The notes under the pieces were generated by a model, which was given only the letters and a program-made list of their open reading frames with translations, did not search any database and was not told the origin of the DNA. A stretch of 12,268 bases of DNA from Betaproteobacteria bacterium (GTDB lineage Bacteria > Pseudomonadota > Gammaproteobacteria > Burkholderiales > UBA9220). The number at the start of each line of letters is the position of its first letter. Within the stretch, counting starts at the first letter, position 1. The stretch covers positions 1-12,268 of the forward strand of contig DOVS01000091.1 of assembly GCA_003519965.1 (NCBI GenBank), written 5' to 3'. Position numbers and translations under genes: made by a program. Of the stretch, positions 5,982-12,268 are shown in pieces.

Positions 5982-7175
5982 ATGCCCCCTCGTTACGCCA
6001 CCGCCATCATCGTATTGTCGGAACTCTTCGGCGCCTCGCTCTGGTTCAGCGTCAATGCCGTGGCGAATGCGCTGCACGCCGCCTGGGGACTGACAACCGC
6101 CCAGCTTGGCTACCTGACCAGCATCGTGCAACTGGGTTTCATCACGGGCTCCCTACTATTCGCCCTGACCGGTCTGGCGGACCGATTCTCGGCTAGCCGG
6201 ATTTTTGCAGCCTGCGCTATTCTAGGGGCGCTGACAAACGCCGCCTTCGTTCTCAGCGCCGGCAATCTCACCGCCGCGCTGGCCCTGCGTTTCATCACCG
6301 GCCTGACCCTAGCCGGAATATACCCTATCGGCATGAAGCTGGTGGTAAGTTGGGCGCCGGAAAAAGCGGGCGCCGCACTGGGATGGCTGGTCGGCATGCT
6401 CACCCTGGGCACCGGGCTGCCGCATTTCGTGCGCGGCGTCCATGTCGCCCCCACCTGGCAGGGAGTGCTGTATATCGCCTCCGCCCTGGCCGCCGCCGCC
6501 GCCTTCCTCGTGTGGCGGCTGGGCGATGGGCCGCACCATGGAGGCGGGCGCCGCCTGCAATGGGGCGGCGTACTGCAAGCTTATCGCGTTCCCGCATTTC
6601 GTTCGGCCGCCTTCGGCTACTTCGGCCACATGTGGGAACTGTACGCCTTCTGGGCCATCGTCCCCCTGCTCATTGGACAGTTGAACGCCGGAGCGAGCGG
6701 CGGCATGGTCTCTCTAGCCGCGTTCGGTGTATTCATCGCGGGCAGCATCGGCTGTATCGCCGGCGGTATGCTCAGCCATCGCTGGGGAAGCGGGAAAATA
6801 GCCATCATGGCGTTGACCGGCTCCGCGCTCATGTGCCTGATCTATCCATGGACCGCACGACTGCCTTATGGCGTCGTGCTCGTCATACTGCTTGGATGGG
6901 GGCTTTTCGTGGTTGCCGACTCGCCGCAGTTTTCCGCCTTGGCGGCAAAGGCGTGTCCACCCGAACGCATCGGTAGCGCGCTTGCTCTGATGAACAGCAT
7001 CGGCTTCGCGATTACCATCGTATCCATAGAGCTGGTCACTTTATTGTGGCGCGGCGTGGGTGAATACGTCGCCTGGTTGTTGCTGCCCGGCCCGCTGCTC
7101 GCATTGGCCGCCATGCGGCGAATGTGGCGGTTAACGCCGAACAACGAAGTCGGGAGCGATGGGGGCGGCGCTTGA
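5982..7175 (+). CDS. MFS transporter, substrate unknown
   Basis: A 397-residue major facilitator superfamily permease with about 12 predicted helices in two halves. The loop between helices 2 and 3 reads [12 protein letters not shown], a form of the MFS motif A (GxxaDRxxxR). The second half contains [18 protein letters not shown] and [18 protein letters not shown], features of a bacterial MFS subgroup whose substrates I cannot name. It is transcribed away from the sulfur operon, with GC-rich codons like that operon. ATG at 5982 has no recognisable SD, but the protein starts sensibly there at the first helix. A 6-bp inverted repeat at 7190-7210 just after the stop has no T-run and is not a convincing terminator. 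Confidence 0.92.
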   Translation: MPPRYATAIIVLSELFGASLWFSVNAVANALHAAWGLTTAQLGYLTSIVQLGFITGSLLFALTGLADRFSASRIFAACAILGALTNAAFVLSAGNLTAALALRFITGLTLAGIYPIGMKLVVSWAPEKAGAALGWLVGMLTLGTGLPHFVRGVHVAPTWQGVLYIASALAAAAAFLVWRLGDGPHHGGGRRLQWGGVLQAYRVPAFRSAAFGYFGHMWELYAFWAIVPLLIGQLNAGASGGMVSLAAFGVFIAGSIGCIAGGMLSHRWGSGKIAIMALTGSALMCLIYPWTARLPYGVVLVILLGWGLFVVADSPQFSALAAKACPPERIGSALALMNSIGFAITIVSIELVTLLWRGVGEYVAWLLLPGPLLALAAMRRMWRLTPNNEVGSDGGGA

Positions 7176-7219
7176 TATACTACTTTTTACTAGCGTCATT
7201 CCTCCGCTAGCCCGCCCGC

Positions 7220-7410
7220 TTCAACGGCGGCGGCCATGGCGTGGCCGAGTGCGGCCTCCCTTTGCGCCAGCGCGAGCGTATCCGTCGAAAAATTCATACA
7301 GCCATGAAGAAGCGCAACGAGGCGTCTACGATAACATCGCGTGCTTCTATCGCCGGCACGGCGACACGAACCGGCTTTCTCTACAAGCGCGCGAAGAACC
7401 GTATTTCAAC
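7220..7410 (+). pseudogene. IS3-family transposase OrfB, C-terminal remnant with frameshifts
   Basis: The clearest part is the frame at 7279-7410, which reads SHEEAQRGVYDNIACFYRRHG, then TNRLSLQAREEPYFN. This is the typical C-terminus of IS3-family integrases (EAxxxVfdYIexFYNrxRrHg...LSPxxfE). Just upstream, in another frame, LRQRERIRRKI matches the usual preceding SLKxERIRRKxY, and before that an AAM stretch recalls the AAMESF motif. The coding sequence is therefore interrupted by at least one and probably two frameshifts. The catalytic core is absent. The remnant abuts an inverted OrfA remnant. Confidence 0.75.
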
Positions 7411-7488
7411 ACGGTGCTCCTGCACCATGCGCACAGCACGTTCACGGACCTCGGGAGAATACTTCGGGGTAATCTTTTTGTTCATCAT
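7381..7488 (-). pseudogene. IS3-family transposase OrfA, N-terminal remnant
   Basis: From ATG at 7488 (or the second ATG at 7485) the minus strand encodes MNKKITPKYSPEVRERAVRM, then VQEH, a standard start of IS3-family OrfA helix-turn-helix proteins. After that the similarity stops and the frame ends at a TAG at 7383-7381. Only about 25 of the usual 90 to 100 residues survive. The lost part begins where the plus-strand OrfB remnant ends, so the junction is at about 7405-7413. Confidence 0.8.
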
Positions 7489-7745
7489 GGCTCCATTTTC
7501 TCAAAGACTAGAGCCTCCTCAAAACCCGGGGCGGTTCAAGAGTGATCCATTCCATACGGCCACTCATCGCCAGAGTCTGTTCTTTCCCATGGGGCTATGG
7601 CCCATGATTTATCTGCCGGGTGCTGATGCAGCGGCAGAGATCTGGCGGTATTCGGGGTTCATGACATGACGCTAAGCCGAGCCGTGCGGAAATACGAAAC
7701 AAGCCGGGGGGAATGCTGGAACTGACCACGGACGTTACTTTCGTT

Positions 7746-7798
7746 GGCATTATTTCATGCAGAAAATAATGCCCATCTACCGGCGCCCCAGGGGGCGC
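7746..7798. repeat. Two adjacent perfect hairpins
   Basis: GGCATTATTT at 7746-7755 is exactly complementary to AAATAATGCC at 7764-7773 (10 bp stem, 8 nt loop). Ten bases on, GCGCCC at 7783-7788 pairs with GGGCGC at 7793-7798 across a 4-nt loop. They lie about 50 bp downstream of the minus-strand RelA/SpoT-like gene. Neither is followed by a T-run on the minus strand, so they are not standard terminators. The rest of 7539-7847 holds no gene I can support. Confidence 0.7.
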
Positions 7799-7847
7799 AT
7801 CATGAATTATTTCGTTCTCAGTGCTCTCAATATAACATTTCTTTAAA

Positions 7848-8864
7848 TTACGTTAGCTCTCGACATCCCTTCTCGACCAGATCGACAAAGTCTTGAGCAT
7901 CAGAGAAATAGTTCCTAAAAGCAAAGCGTACGTCTTCTGAAGTATCTGCTTTAACTAGAACTATGTCTTTCCCAGGACACTCTTTCTCTAATTGGAACAA
8001 TGCTCGAAGTGCCTCAGTAGCATCACGGTATGTTTTTATCTCCAATTCCCCAGACTCAGAGAATATTAAAATGGAGTTCCGGTTTGTGCTTATGCTGGTG
8101 TCGGCGGAGTTCAGATCTTTCAGCTTATTCAAAAGCCTCAAATCTTGATCCAGCTTTTGGAAAGCTCTGACAAGTTCATTATTGTCCTTCCGAGGGAATG
8201 GCCCGTTCGACCCTTCAAATGCTCTGGCAAGAATTTCACTCGCAAGCGCCATAGCCTCTTGATACAGTGCATCCCCTTCTTGGAACTTAGGTTTATTTTC
8301 TGTAATAAATCCAATTACTTCAACTGCAGTAGCCCATGCATGCTGAATCTCAGTCCGATACTGGATCTCTACCATTAGCCCTTTTAGGTGACGCCCGGTG
8401 ACCGAATTAACATCATAAACATATACGTCATGTATTCCCCGATATCCTGTGGGTTTTGGGCGCTTTATGTAATCGTATTTGTCAACATCGTTCCGCCTCT
8501 TAATGATGAAACCGTGCATTATGGAACTCTTCGCGAAAACTGTGTAGCGCACATATAGTTGGAAAGATTAATCGACAACCGGCCACATCATCCATTCGTG
8601 CCAATTGCATCTCTGGGTAACGGGCTAATTTGCCGGAGATCGTAGATCTTCTTTTGTGTCTTTGCGCGACTACTATGCCTTTTCCACGAGTTTTATTACG
8701 CAGGGATGCTTGAAACGTATTCAATACTGCACGATGAGCAGCACGCCATTCTCGACTACAACAAGATCTGCTACCGTAGCCGACTCGGCACGAATCCTCT
8801 TCCCAGCAATATTTACACGGGATTTAGAGCCACCTGGAAAGTTATTGTTAGTAAATTGAGTCAA
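7848..8864 (-). pseudogene. RelA/SpoT-domain protein broken by two frameshifts
   Basis: Read in three successive frames, this makes one protein of about 338 residues of the stand-alone RelA/SpoT-domain type ((p)ppGpp synthetase fold). Frame 1 starts at TTG 8864 (SD GAGGAG, 5 nt spacing) and encodes SKSRVNIAGKRIRAE up to VVVEN. A missing base near 8748-8751 shifts into WRAAHRAVLNTFQASLR, AQRHKRRSTISGKLAR and MDDVAGCRLIF. An extra base near 8500-8503 shifts into KRRNDVDKYDYIKRPKPTGY, RGIHDVYVYD and VEIQYRTEIQHAWATAVE. These are the ATP-binding, G-loop and ExQxRTxxxHxWA motifs, all intact, so the breaks look recent or could be assembly errors. The C-terminal 150 residues have no family I recognise. 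Confidence 0.85.
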
Positions 8865-8906
8865 CCTTACTCCTCGGTATCACATGCCCAACTTAGTGAT
8901 TATCAG

Positions 8907-8959
8907 TTCTAACATTCCAACCAAATGCTGGAATATTTAGAATTGATCCCGCACCTAAC
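8907..8959. repeat. Hairpin and GTTAGGT motif between two minus-strand genes
   Basis: TTCTAA (8907-8912) plus ATTCCA (8914-8919) pair with TGGAAT (8929-8934) plus TTAGAA (8937-8942), leaving a 9-nt loop and a small asymmetric internal loop. Next to it, on minus, is GTTAGGT (8959-8953), which fits the integron core-site consensus GTTRRRY. The hairpin alone is about 36 nt, shorter than any normal attC site. It lies in the intergenic stretch between the acetyltransferase stop and the RelA/SpoT-like start. Confidence 0.5.
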
Positions 8960-8978
8960 CCGCAGTGCAGCACTTTAA

Positions 8979-9487
8979 CTATGTATTTTCTGGCGCCCGA
9001 ATTACCGCATCGAAACGTTGCTCGATAACCATTGAGCCCCATTGCTTACCCGATCGTTCTTCAGCCAACTTAAATCCATATTTTTCATAAAGATGCCTTG
9101 CCGAATCCAACCCTTGAAATGTCCAAAGGCAAACCTTCTCGTATTCTTTTTGTTTACAGAAGGACAGGGCTTGTTTCATTAAATAATTCCCAGCCCCTTT
9201 CCCCTTGAGGGTATCCGACACGATAAACCAGCGAAGGTGTGCCATATTTTGATATGGGATGAACCATCTATTGTTATCGACCCTTCAATCTGTCCATTAC
9301 CGGATAATGACCAAATACAATCCCTCGCTTCATTGTAGTGGCTAATAAAATTAGAAAGCTCTGTCGCCACCTTTGCCTCAAAAAAATGTCCAAAACGCCA
9401 GTGTTCGGCATAATACTGTGCATGTAGTTCAGTTAAGCGCCCGATGAGGCCGGATACGTATCCCGTTGTCGATTCAACGTTATCCAT
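8979..9487 (-). pseudogene. GNAT N-acetyltransferase with one frameshift
   Basis: A GNAT-family acetyltransferase of about 169 residues once one base is restored. The N-terminal frame starts at ATG 9487 (SD AAGGA, 7 nt spacing) with GYVSGLIGRLTELHAQYYAE and runs through GQIEGSITIDGSSHIK. Near 9246-9251, in a run of A residues on the minus strand, the frame shifts to MAHLRWFIVSDTLKGKGAGN. The acetyl-CoA-binding signature is KGKGAGNYLM, and the C-terminal ARHLYEKYGFKLAEE is the usual end of the fold. The substrate is unknown; proteins of this type occur alone or fused to MarR regulators. One missing A would explain the break, so either recent decay or an assembly error is possible. Confidence 0.87.
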
Positions 9488-9595
9488 GTGATGATCCTTG
9501 GGTTGCATAAGGTAGCGTATCGGAACGAATCCCGGTCGTTTTAGCCGCGAGTGCAACGCGTCGGCTGAATTGTCTCGTTCAGCGTTCTTCGGTTG

Positions 9596-9973
9596 CTATA
9601 CCTTCCCATCGATAAGAACATGCTCAACGGTGAAGAAGGCCGAAGATGCGCTCAAATCCAAGAATCTCGCTTCGTCTTCAATAAACATTGCACGAAGCTT
9701 TTGGCCCTCTGGCGAATTGATCGCCGCGAGAAAATCTTCTTCCGACCGCCACCATATTTCGGCGACCCCATCGTACTCCTTCGACATTCCCCTGGATTTC
9801 CTAATGTTTTCGTTTAACGGTGAATCAATGGTGTGGCTCTGTACGTAACGCACCGCCCTATATGTATCTGCGAATTTCTTGAATAAGGGTCCATGATGAT
9901 TTAACCAATAGTCTCGAAACGCATCCCGCGACATATTCGGATGGCGTGTTGCGCAAAGAATAAACTTGACCAT
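9596..9973 (-). CDS. EthD-domain protein (dimeric alpha/beta-barrel)
   Basis: An intact 125-residue protein of the EthD family, dimeric ferredoxin-like-fold proteins found with oxygenases and other catabolic enzymes. MVKFILCATRHPNMSRDAFR, then DYWLNHHGPL, is the family N-terminus (short strand, then FxxYWxxxHgPL). The middle has YDGVAEIWWRSEEDFLAA, and the end is FFTVEHVLIDG. The frame stays open upstream to 10309, but the family match starts exactly at ATG 9973, so I take that start. No partner oxygenase is nearby. This is the only undamaged gene between 7848 and 10633. Confidence 0.86.
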   Translation of the reverse strand: MVKFILCATRHPNMSRDAFRDYWLNHHGPLFKKFADTYRAVRYVQSHTIDSPLNENIRKSRGMSKEYDGVAEIWWRSEEDFLAAINSPEGQKLRAMFIEDEARFLDLSASSAFFTVEHVLIDGKV

Positions 9974-10308
9974 ATGTTCATTGCCTTTTTCTAACGGAGC
10001 CAGCTTGCCGATTGTCGACACGCCGGATGATGAGCGCGGGAACGCTAGATAAGGCGAGGCGGACGCGGCGAGTCTCCAACCCGAAACGTTCGGCTGAAGT
10101 TTAGTATAAAACCGCGGCCTGTCCTTAAATATGCATTCCGCTTGTGTCCTCGTTGGACTATGTAGCACAGGGCCCTCGACAATACAATAGGTCCGTTTCC
10201 TGGCATCGTTCGGTTCTCCATGATCTTGCTCGCCTACGTAATCTTGGCGCACCGGCACGATCAAATGACTGCGAAACACATCTGTCCTTTTTTGCGCCGT
10301 TCTAATCA
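9974..10308. other. Intergenic stretch without a supported gene
   Basis: About 335 bp between the EthD-domain gene and the broken gene upstream. A minus-strand frame is open throughout, continuing the EthD frame, but its translation has no family features or SD. On minus, GTTAGAA occurs at about 9993, 20 nt before the EthD start, and TTCAGCCGA at about 10089-10097. The latter string also occurs on minus at about 9562-9570, in the spacer before the GNAT gene. They may be traces of a shared intergenic element. Confidence 0.4.
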
Positions 10309-10633
10309 TTAGAAAACCATTGTATGTTCGACGAGGTACTTACCTCCTTTCTCAGCCAAGAGTAGTTCTGCAACAAATTCACCCTGCGCCTTAGTGAACA
10401 ACAATTGCCGCGGCATCTGGACGCTTGAACACCGCGACCAACTCTCTTTTAATAAAGAATCCTTTTTCACCCTGATAGTTTTCACAAACCCGTTGAAAAT
10501 ACTCTTGCGTTACGATGCGTTTCATCCTTTCGCTAAAATCTTGGATATGTTTCTCAAAATCGATATTCGTCGATGCGTCCATTAGGCTATCCATCATTGG
10601 ATTAGCGATATCCAAGATTTCTTCATCGGTCAT
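10309..10633 (-). pseudogene. Small unrecognised protein with one frameshift
   Basis: Two frames join into one protein of about 108 residues. The first, from ATG 10633, runs MTDEEILDIANPMMDSLMDA through GFFIKRELVAVFKRPDAAAI and hits a stop at 10391. The second begins near 10400 and reads FTKAQGEFVAELLLAEKGG, then KYLVEHTMVF, ending at TAA 10309. The chain of helices followed by strand-like segments would suit an NTF2-like small domain, but I do not recognise the family. A frameshift near 10394-10405 (one extra or two missing bases) separates the halves. An SD-like AGGAGA is about 20 nt upstream of the ATG, which is too far, so the start is uncertain. Confidence 0.7.
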
Positions 10634-11077
10634 TTGTGTAAAACCTATTCACTATCTCCTGTTAGCGTGCTAATTTTTATAGTTGCGCAACATGATCTCA
10701 CCGCAGACTATTGATTCATCTACGCACGTATAAAGAGCCGCGTGCCAACAAAACCACGGCTTCCCTTAATACGTCATCCGCATATTCGATAAAAGGGAGC
10801 GGATTTGTTTTTCACTTAGGGCGGGGAACAGACCACGGTCGTTTCGTTCAAACCGATGAGATAAGGTCCGCGCCGCAGAGAACCCGTGTCCGTTCTCACA
10901 GACTCACACGAATACGTGTCCCGAGGAGCCAAGCCATTTATCTTCCTTGGCCATGACGATGGCGTTGTTTGACTCCGCATAATGAGCGGAAGGCGGGGAT
11001 ATGTCGAATAGCGCCGAGGCAAGGAAAGGTCTTTACTCCGACCCCAATGACATAGCTGGTTTAACGACTTGTTTATG
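10634..11077. other. Gene-free stretch with short inverted repeats
   Basis: About 440 bp in which I see no credible gene. ORFs at 10711-10956 (plus) and 10816-11106 (minus) lack SD, fold pattern and family features. A 10-bp palindrome GTTGCGCAAC lies at 10682-10691, a 5-bp stem ACACG-AATA-CGTGT at 10906-10919, and TCCGC/GCGGA at 10974-10990. The last resembles ends of some insertion sequences, but no transposase is visible. Decayed cassette or IS material is likely. Confidence 0.4.
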
Positions 11078-11338
11078 CTACTTGATACGTCCAAAGCCTT
11101 TCGCATCGGCCATTAGGTATGCATAACCAACACTGATGACCGCGCCTAATATGGCCCAATGTATAGGAATTACATTTTGCAACAACAGGGCGATAAGAAA
11201 ACTGGCAAAACCGGATAGCAATCCTATAGTAACGGCGGCGTACCTCCTTCTTTTTATTCCTTTTCTCCTATGAGCCATTTGATTCGTCACAAGAGCGAGA
11301 AAAACGCATAATATTAGAAGCTGGAGGTGTGCATGCAT
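11078..11338 (-). CDS. Small three-helix membrane protein, unknown
   Basis: An intact 86-residue protein with a hydrophobic N-terminal segment (LQLLILCVFLALVTNQM), a short very basic loop (HRRKGIKRRR) and two more hydrophobic helices (VTIGLLSGFASFLIALLLQ and IHWAILGAVISVGYAYLM). The positive-inside rule places the Arg/Lys loop in the cytoplasm. SD AGGTG is 5 nt before ATG at 11338. I do not recognise the family. One of the two copies of a 130-bp repeat begins about 40 bp upstream of its start. Confidence 0.72.
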   Translation of the reverse strand: MHAHLQLLILCVFLALVTNQMAHRRKGIKRRRYAAVTIGLLSGFASFLIALLLQNVIPIHWAILGAVISVGYAYLMADAKGFGRIK

Positions 11339-11375
11339 TTTTGCACCTAATCTAAAATAGGCTCCAAATCAAAGG

Positions 11376-11504
11376 CTATCGTTTTAGCAGGATAACGCGC
11401 AAAATCGCCAGACGGAATAAGCCTCGGTCAAAATCGAAGTCATCCGCTTTTATTGGCGACGCCGCATTCTATTTAGCACACCGCCGCCCAAGCTGCTGGT
11501 GCGC
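11376..11504. repeat. Diverged direct repeat, copy A
   Basis: This stretch matches 12136-12268 in the same orientation, with about two thirds identity by eye. Shared blocks include CTATCGTTTTARCAGGA at the left, then a CGGAATAAG/CGAGATAAG block, GCTTTTAT, the pair ATTCTATTTAGCAC/ACTCTATTAACGTAC, and CCGCCCA...GCTGG...GCGC at the right. It ends in a GC-rich region. It lies just upstream of a minus-strand gene, as does copy B. No coding assignment is convincing. Confidence 0.75.
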
Positions 11505-11549
11505 GTTCGCGGCAATATCGGGCCGGAGCGCTACGGCGCCGTACTAGCC

Positions 11550-11568
11550 GATCCCATTTAATGGGATC
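11550..11568. repeat. Short palindrome GATCCCAT/ATGGGATC
   Basis: A perfect 8-bp inverted repeat with a 3-nt centre lies between repeat copy A and the thioesterase gene. A short plus-strand open frame reading PPPKLLVRVRGNIGPERYGA ends in it at a TAA; it has no start or recognisable family. The stretch 11339-11664 otherwise contains only repeat A and a hairpin. Confidence 0.5.
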
Positions 11569-11626
11569 AACGCCTTATCGCTCTTGATGGCAAGGCGGCG
11601 CTTAGGGCGACGATCAAAGACGCATT

Positions 11627-11650
11627 GCCGGGGCCTGAGTCAGGCCCGGC
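11627..11650 (-). terminator. GC-rich hairpin after the thioesterase gene, possible terminator
   Basis: GCCGGGGCCTGA and TCAGGCCCGGC form an 11-pair stem with one bulged G and an almost absent loop. It starts 15 nt after the minus-strand stop codon at 11665. No T-run follows on the minus strand, so it may act as an mRNA-stabilising hairpin or a weak terminator. Confidence 0.4.
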
Positions 11651-11664
11651 TGGAAGTAACCAGA

Positions 11665-12087
11665 TTACGCGTTCTCTTTTTTGAGGCCAAGTTTGGCGTC
11701 AAATTTCTCCTTGCTGATAATGAACCGCTCATGCCGCCCTTTGGAAATCAGGTCTACACTATCGTGGGCCTCCACGGCAAAAACAAGCTTCTTCCCTTCA
11801 ACGGCGATTAACTGAACAGTCGCCGTGACTTCAAGGCCGGGGGGAGTTGCCGCTTCGTGGCTTACGTCGATGTGTATTCCAACTGTTTGTTCTTGCGGCC
11901 AATCGAGATGCGGATTGATCGCCTTGATACAGGCCCACTCGAGGAATCCTACCAAGAAACCCGTTGCAAAAACTTCTGGCATGACCACAAACTCGTCCGA
12001 CTCTGGATAAAGCGCCGGGACAGTCTTCGATTGAGGAACGATGAACTTGTGCTCGTATTTAATGCCGGGTTTCAACGTCTCTTTCAT
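11665..12087 (-). CDS. FlK-like acyl-CoA thioesterase (hot-dog fold)
   Basis: A 140-residue protein of the same length and order of motifs as fluoroacetyl-CoA thioesterase FlK of Streptomyces cattleya: an N-terminal KTVPALYPES, then MPEVFATGFLVGFLEWAC, VSHEAATPPGLEVTA, AHDSVDLISKGRHER and EKFDAKL. The FlK catalytic set Thr42, Glu50 and His76 corresponds here to Thr42, Glu50 and His77. FlK Phe36, linked to fluoroacetyl selectivity, appears to be Met36, so a broader acyl-CoA hydrolase role is more likely. SD CAGGAGA lies 5 nt before ATG at 12087. It stands alone, flanked by repeat copies, in AT-richer DNA typical of the acquired region. Numbering for FlK is from memory. Confidence 0.9.
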   Translation of the reverse strand: MKETLKPGIKYEHKFIVPQSKTVPALYPESDEFVVMPEVFATGFLVGFLEWACIKAINPHLDWPQEQTVGIHIDVSHEAATPPGLEVTATVQLIAVEGKKLVFAVEAHDSVDLISKGRHERFIISKEKFDAKLGLKKENA

Positions 12088-12135
12088 CTATTTCTCCTGT
12101 TACACACAACTTAAAGCAAACACCCACTAAAAAAC

Positions 12136-12268
12136 CTATCGTTTTAACAGGACGGCGCATCAAGCCGCTAAACGAGATAAGTCCCATTCAAAACAGCCTG
12201 CTTTTATCGACAGCGCCACACTCTATTAACGTACCGTCCCCCCCGATAACCGCCCAATCCGCTGGCGC
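12136..12268. repeat. Diverged direct repeat, copy B (reaches the window edge)
   Basis: Second copy of the repeat at 11376-11504, offset by 760 bp and in the same orientation. It begins about 50 bp upstream of the thioesterase start and shares with copy A the left block CTATCGTTTTARCAGGA, the central GCTTTTAT and the right CCGCCCA...GCTGG...GCGC. It may extend beyond the window. A module of one gene plus one repeat is about 760 bp. Confidence 0.75.

Larger units (their letters stand above)
7220..7538. mobile_element. Composite IS3-family remnant with one element end
   Basis: Two truncated IS3-family pieces in opposite orientation make this block: OrfB C-terminus on plus (7220-7410) and OrfA N-terminus on minus (7381-7488). 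On the minus strand, 50 bp before OrfA, the sequence starts TGAACCGCCCCGGG at 7538 and includes GAGGAGGCTC. This looks like an IS3-family left terminal inverted repeat, so 7538 is the probable element boundary. The opposite boundary is not visible, and direct repeats of the target cannot be checked. Confidence 0.65.

Noticed and set aside
6350..6976. Plus-strand ORF of 208 codons inside the MFS gene
   Set aside because: An out-of-frame, Arg-rich shadow of a clear 12-helix transporter.
9974..10309. N-terminal extension of the EthD-domain protein to an ATG at 10309
   Set aside because: EthD similarity begins at the ATG at 9973, and the added 112 residues have no family features. The frame is open by chance.
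10816..11106. Minus-strand ORF of 96 codons
   Set aside because: It overlaps the end of the small membrane protein gene and has no SD and no recognisable fold.
7848..12268. Canonical integron with attC sites and integrase
   Set aside because: No integrase gene is in the window, and no spacer shows a complete RYYYAAC...GTTRRRY pair of normal size. Only weak partial motifs were found.
1..12268. CRISPR array, tRNA or rRNA genes
   Set aside because: No regularly spaced short repeats, cloverleaf patterns with a CCA end, or rRNA signatures were seen.

Overview
The window has two parts of different character. Positions 1 to about 7200 are GC-rich with GC-ending codons, good Shine-Dalgarno (SD) sites and tightly packed genes. 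Positions from about 7200 to the end are visibly more AT-rich, loosely packed, and full of broken genes and repeats. No rRNA, tRNA or other taxonomic marker is present. The gene content of the first part (periplasmic rhodanese, TusA, DsrE-like proteins, YeeE/YedE permease halves) suggests a sulfur-oxidising or otherwise sulfur-active proteobacterium. That assignment is inference from gene content only.

Positions 5425 down to 1 (minus strand) hold what looks like one long operon. In order of transcription: two half-size YeeE/YedE membrane proteins (5425-4934 and 4931-4236), a TusA-type sulfur carrier (4178-3873), two unrecognised small membrane proteins (3862-3488 and 3475-3176, the second ending in a cysteine), an exported two-domain rhodanese whose catalytic Cys is replaced by Ala (3163-2282), three small proteins that are DsrE-like or end like DsrE/DsrH proteins (2203-1901, 1877-1602, 1570-1385), an exported rhodanese with an intact active-site Cys (1325-384), and a gene running off the window edge (about 312-1). 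The set suggests import of a sulfur compound across the inner membrane, relay of sulfane sulfur on Cys residues in the cytoplasm, and sulfur transfer chemistry in the periplasm. The arrangement is reminiscent of the TsuA/TsuB (YeeE/YeeD) thiosulfate import pair, expanded with rhodaneses and DsrE-like proteins.

A divergent intergenic region of about 550 bp (5426-5981) separates this operon from a plus-strand 12-helix MFS transporter (5982-7175) of unknown substrate.

From 7200 onward the DNA looks acquired and decaying. Two IS3-family remnants, a frameshifted OrfB C-terminus on plus and an OrfA N-terminus with its element end on minus, meet head to head at about 7410. They are followed by a minus-strand series of unrelated short genes: a RelA/SpoT-domain protein broken by two frameshifts, a GNAT acetyltransferase broken by one, an intact EthD-domain protein, a small unrecognised protein broken by one, an intact three-helix membrane protein, and an intact thioesterase closely resembling fluoroacetyl-CoA thioesterase FlK. 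Two diverged copies of a repeat of about 130 bp (11376-11504 and 12136-12268) lie just upstream of the last two genes, 760 bp apart. The region therefore looks like an array of cassette-like modules with a shared intergenic repeat. No canonical integron attC site could be confirmed by eye.
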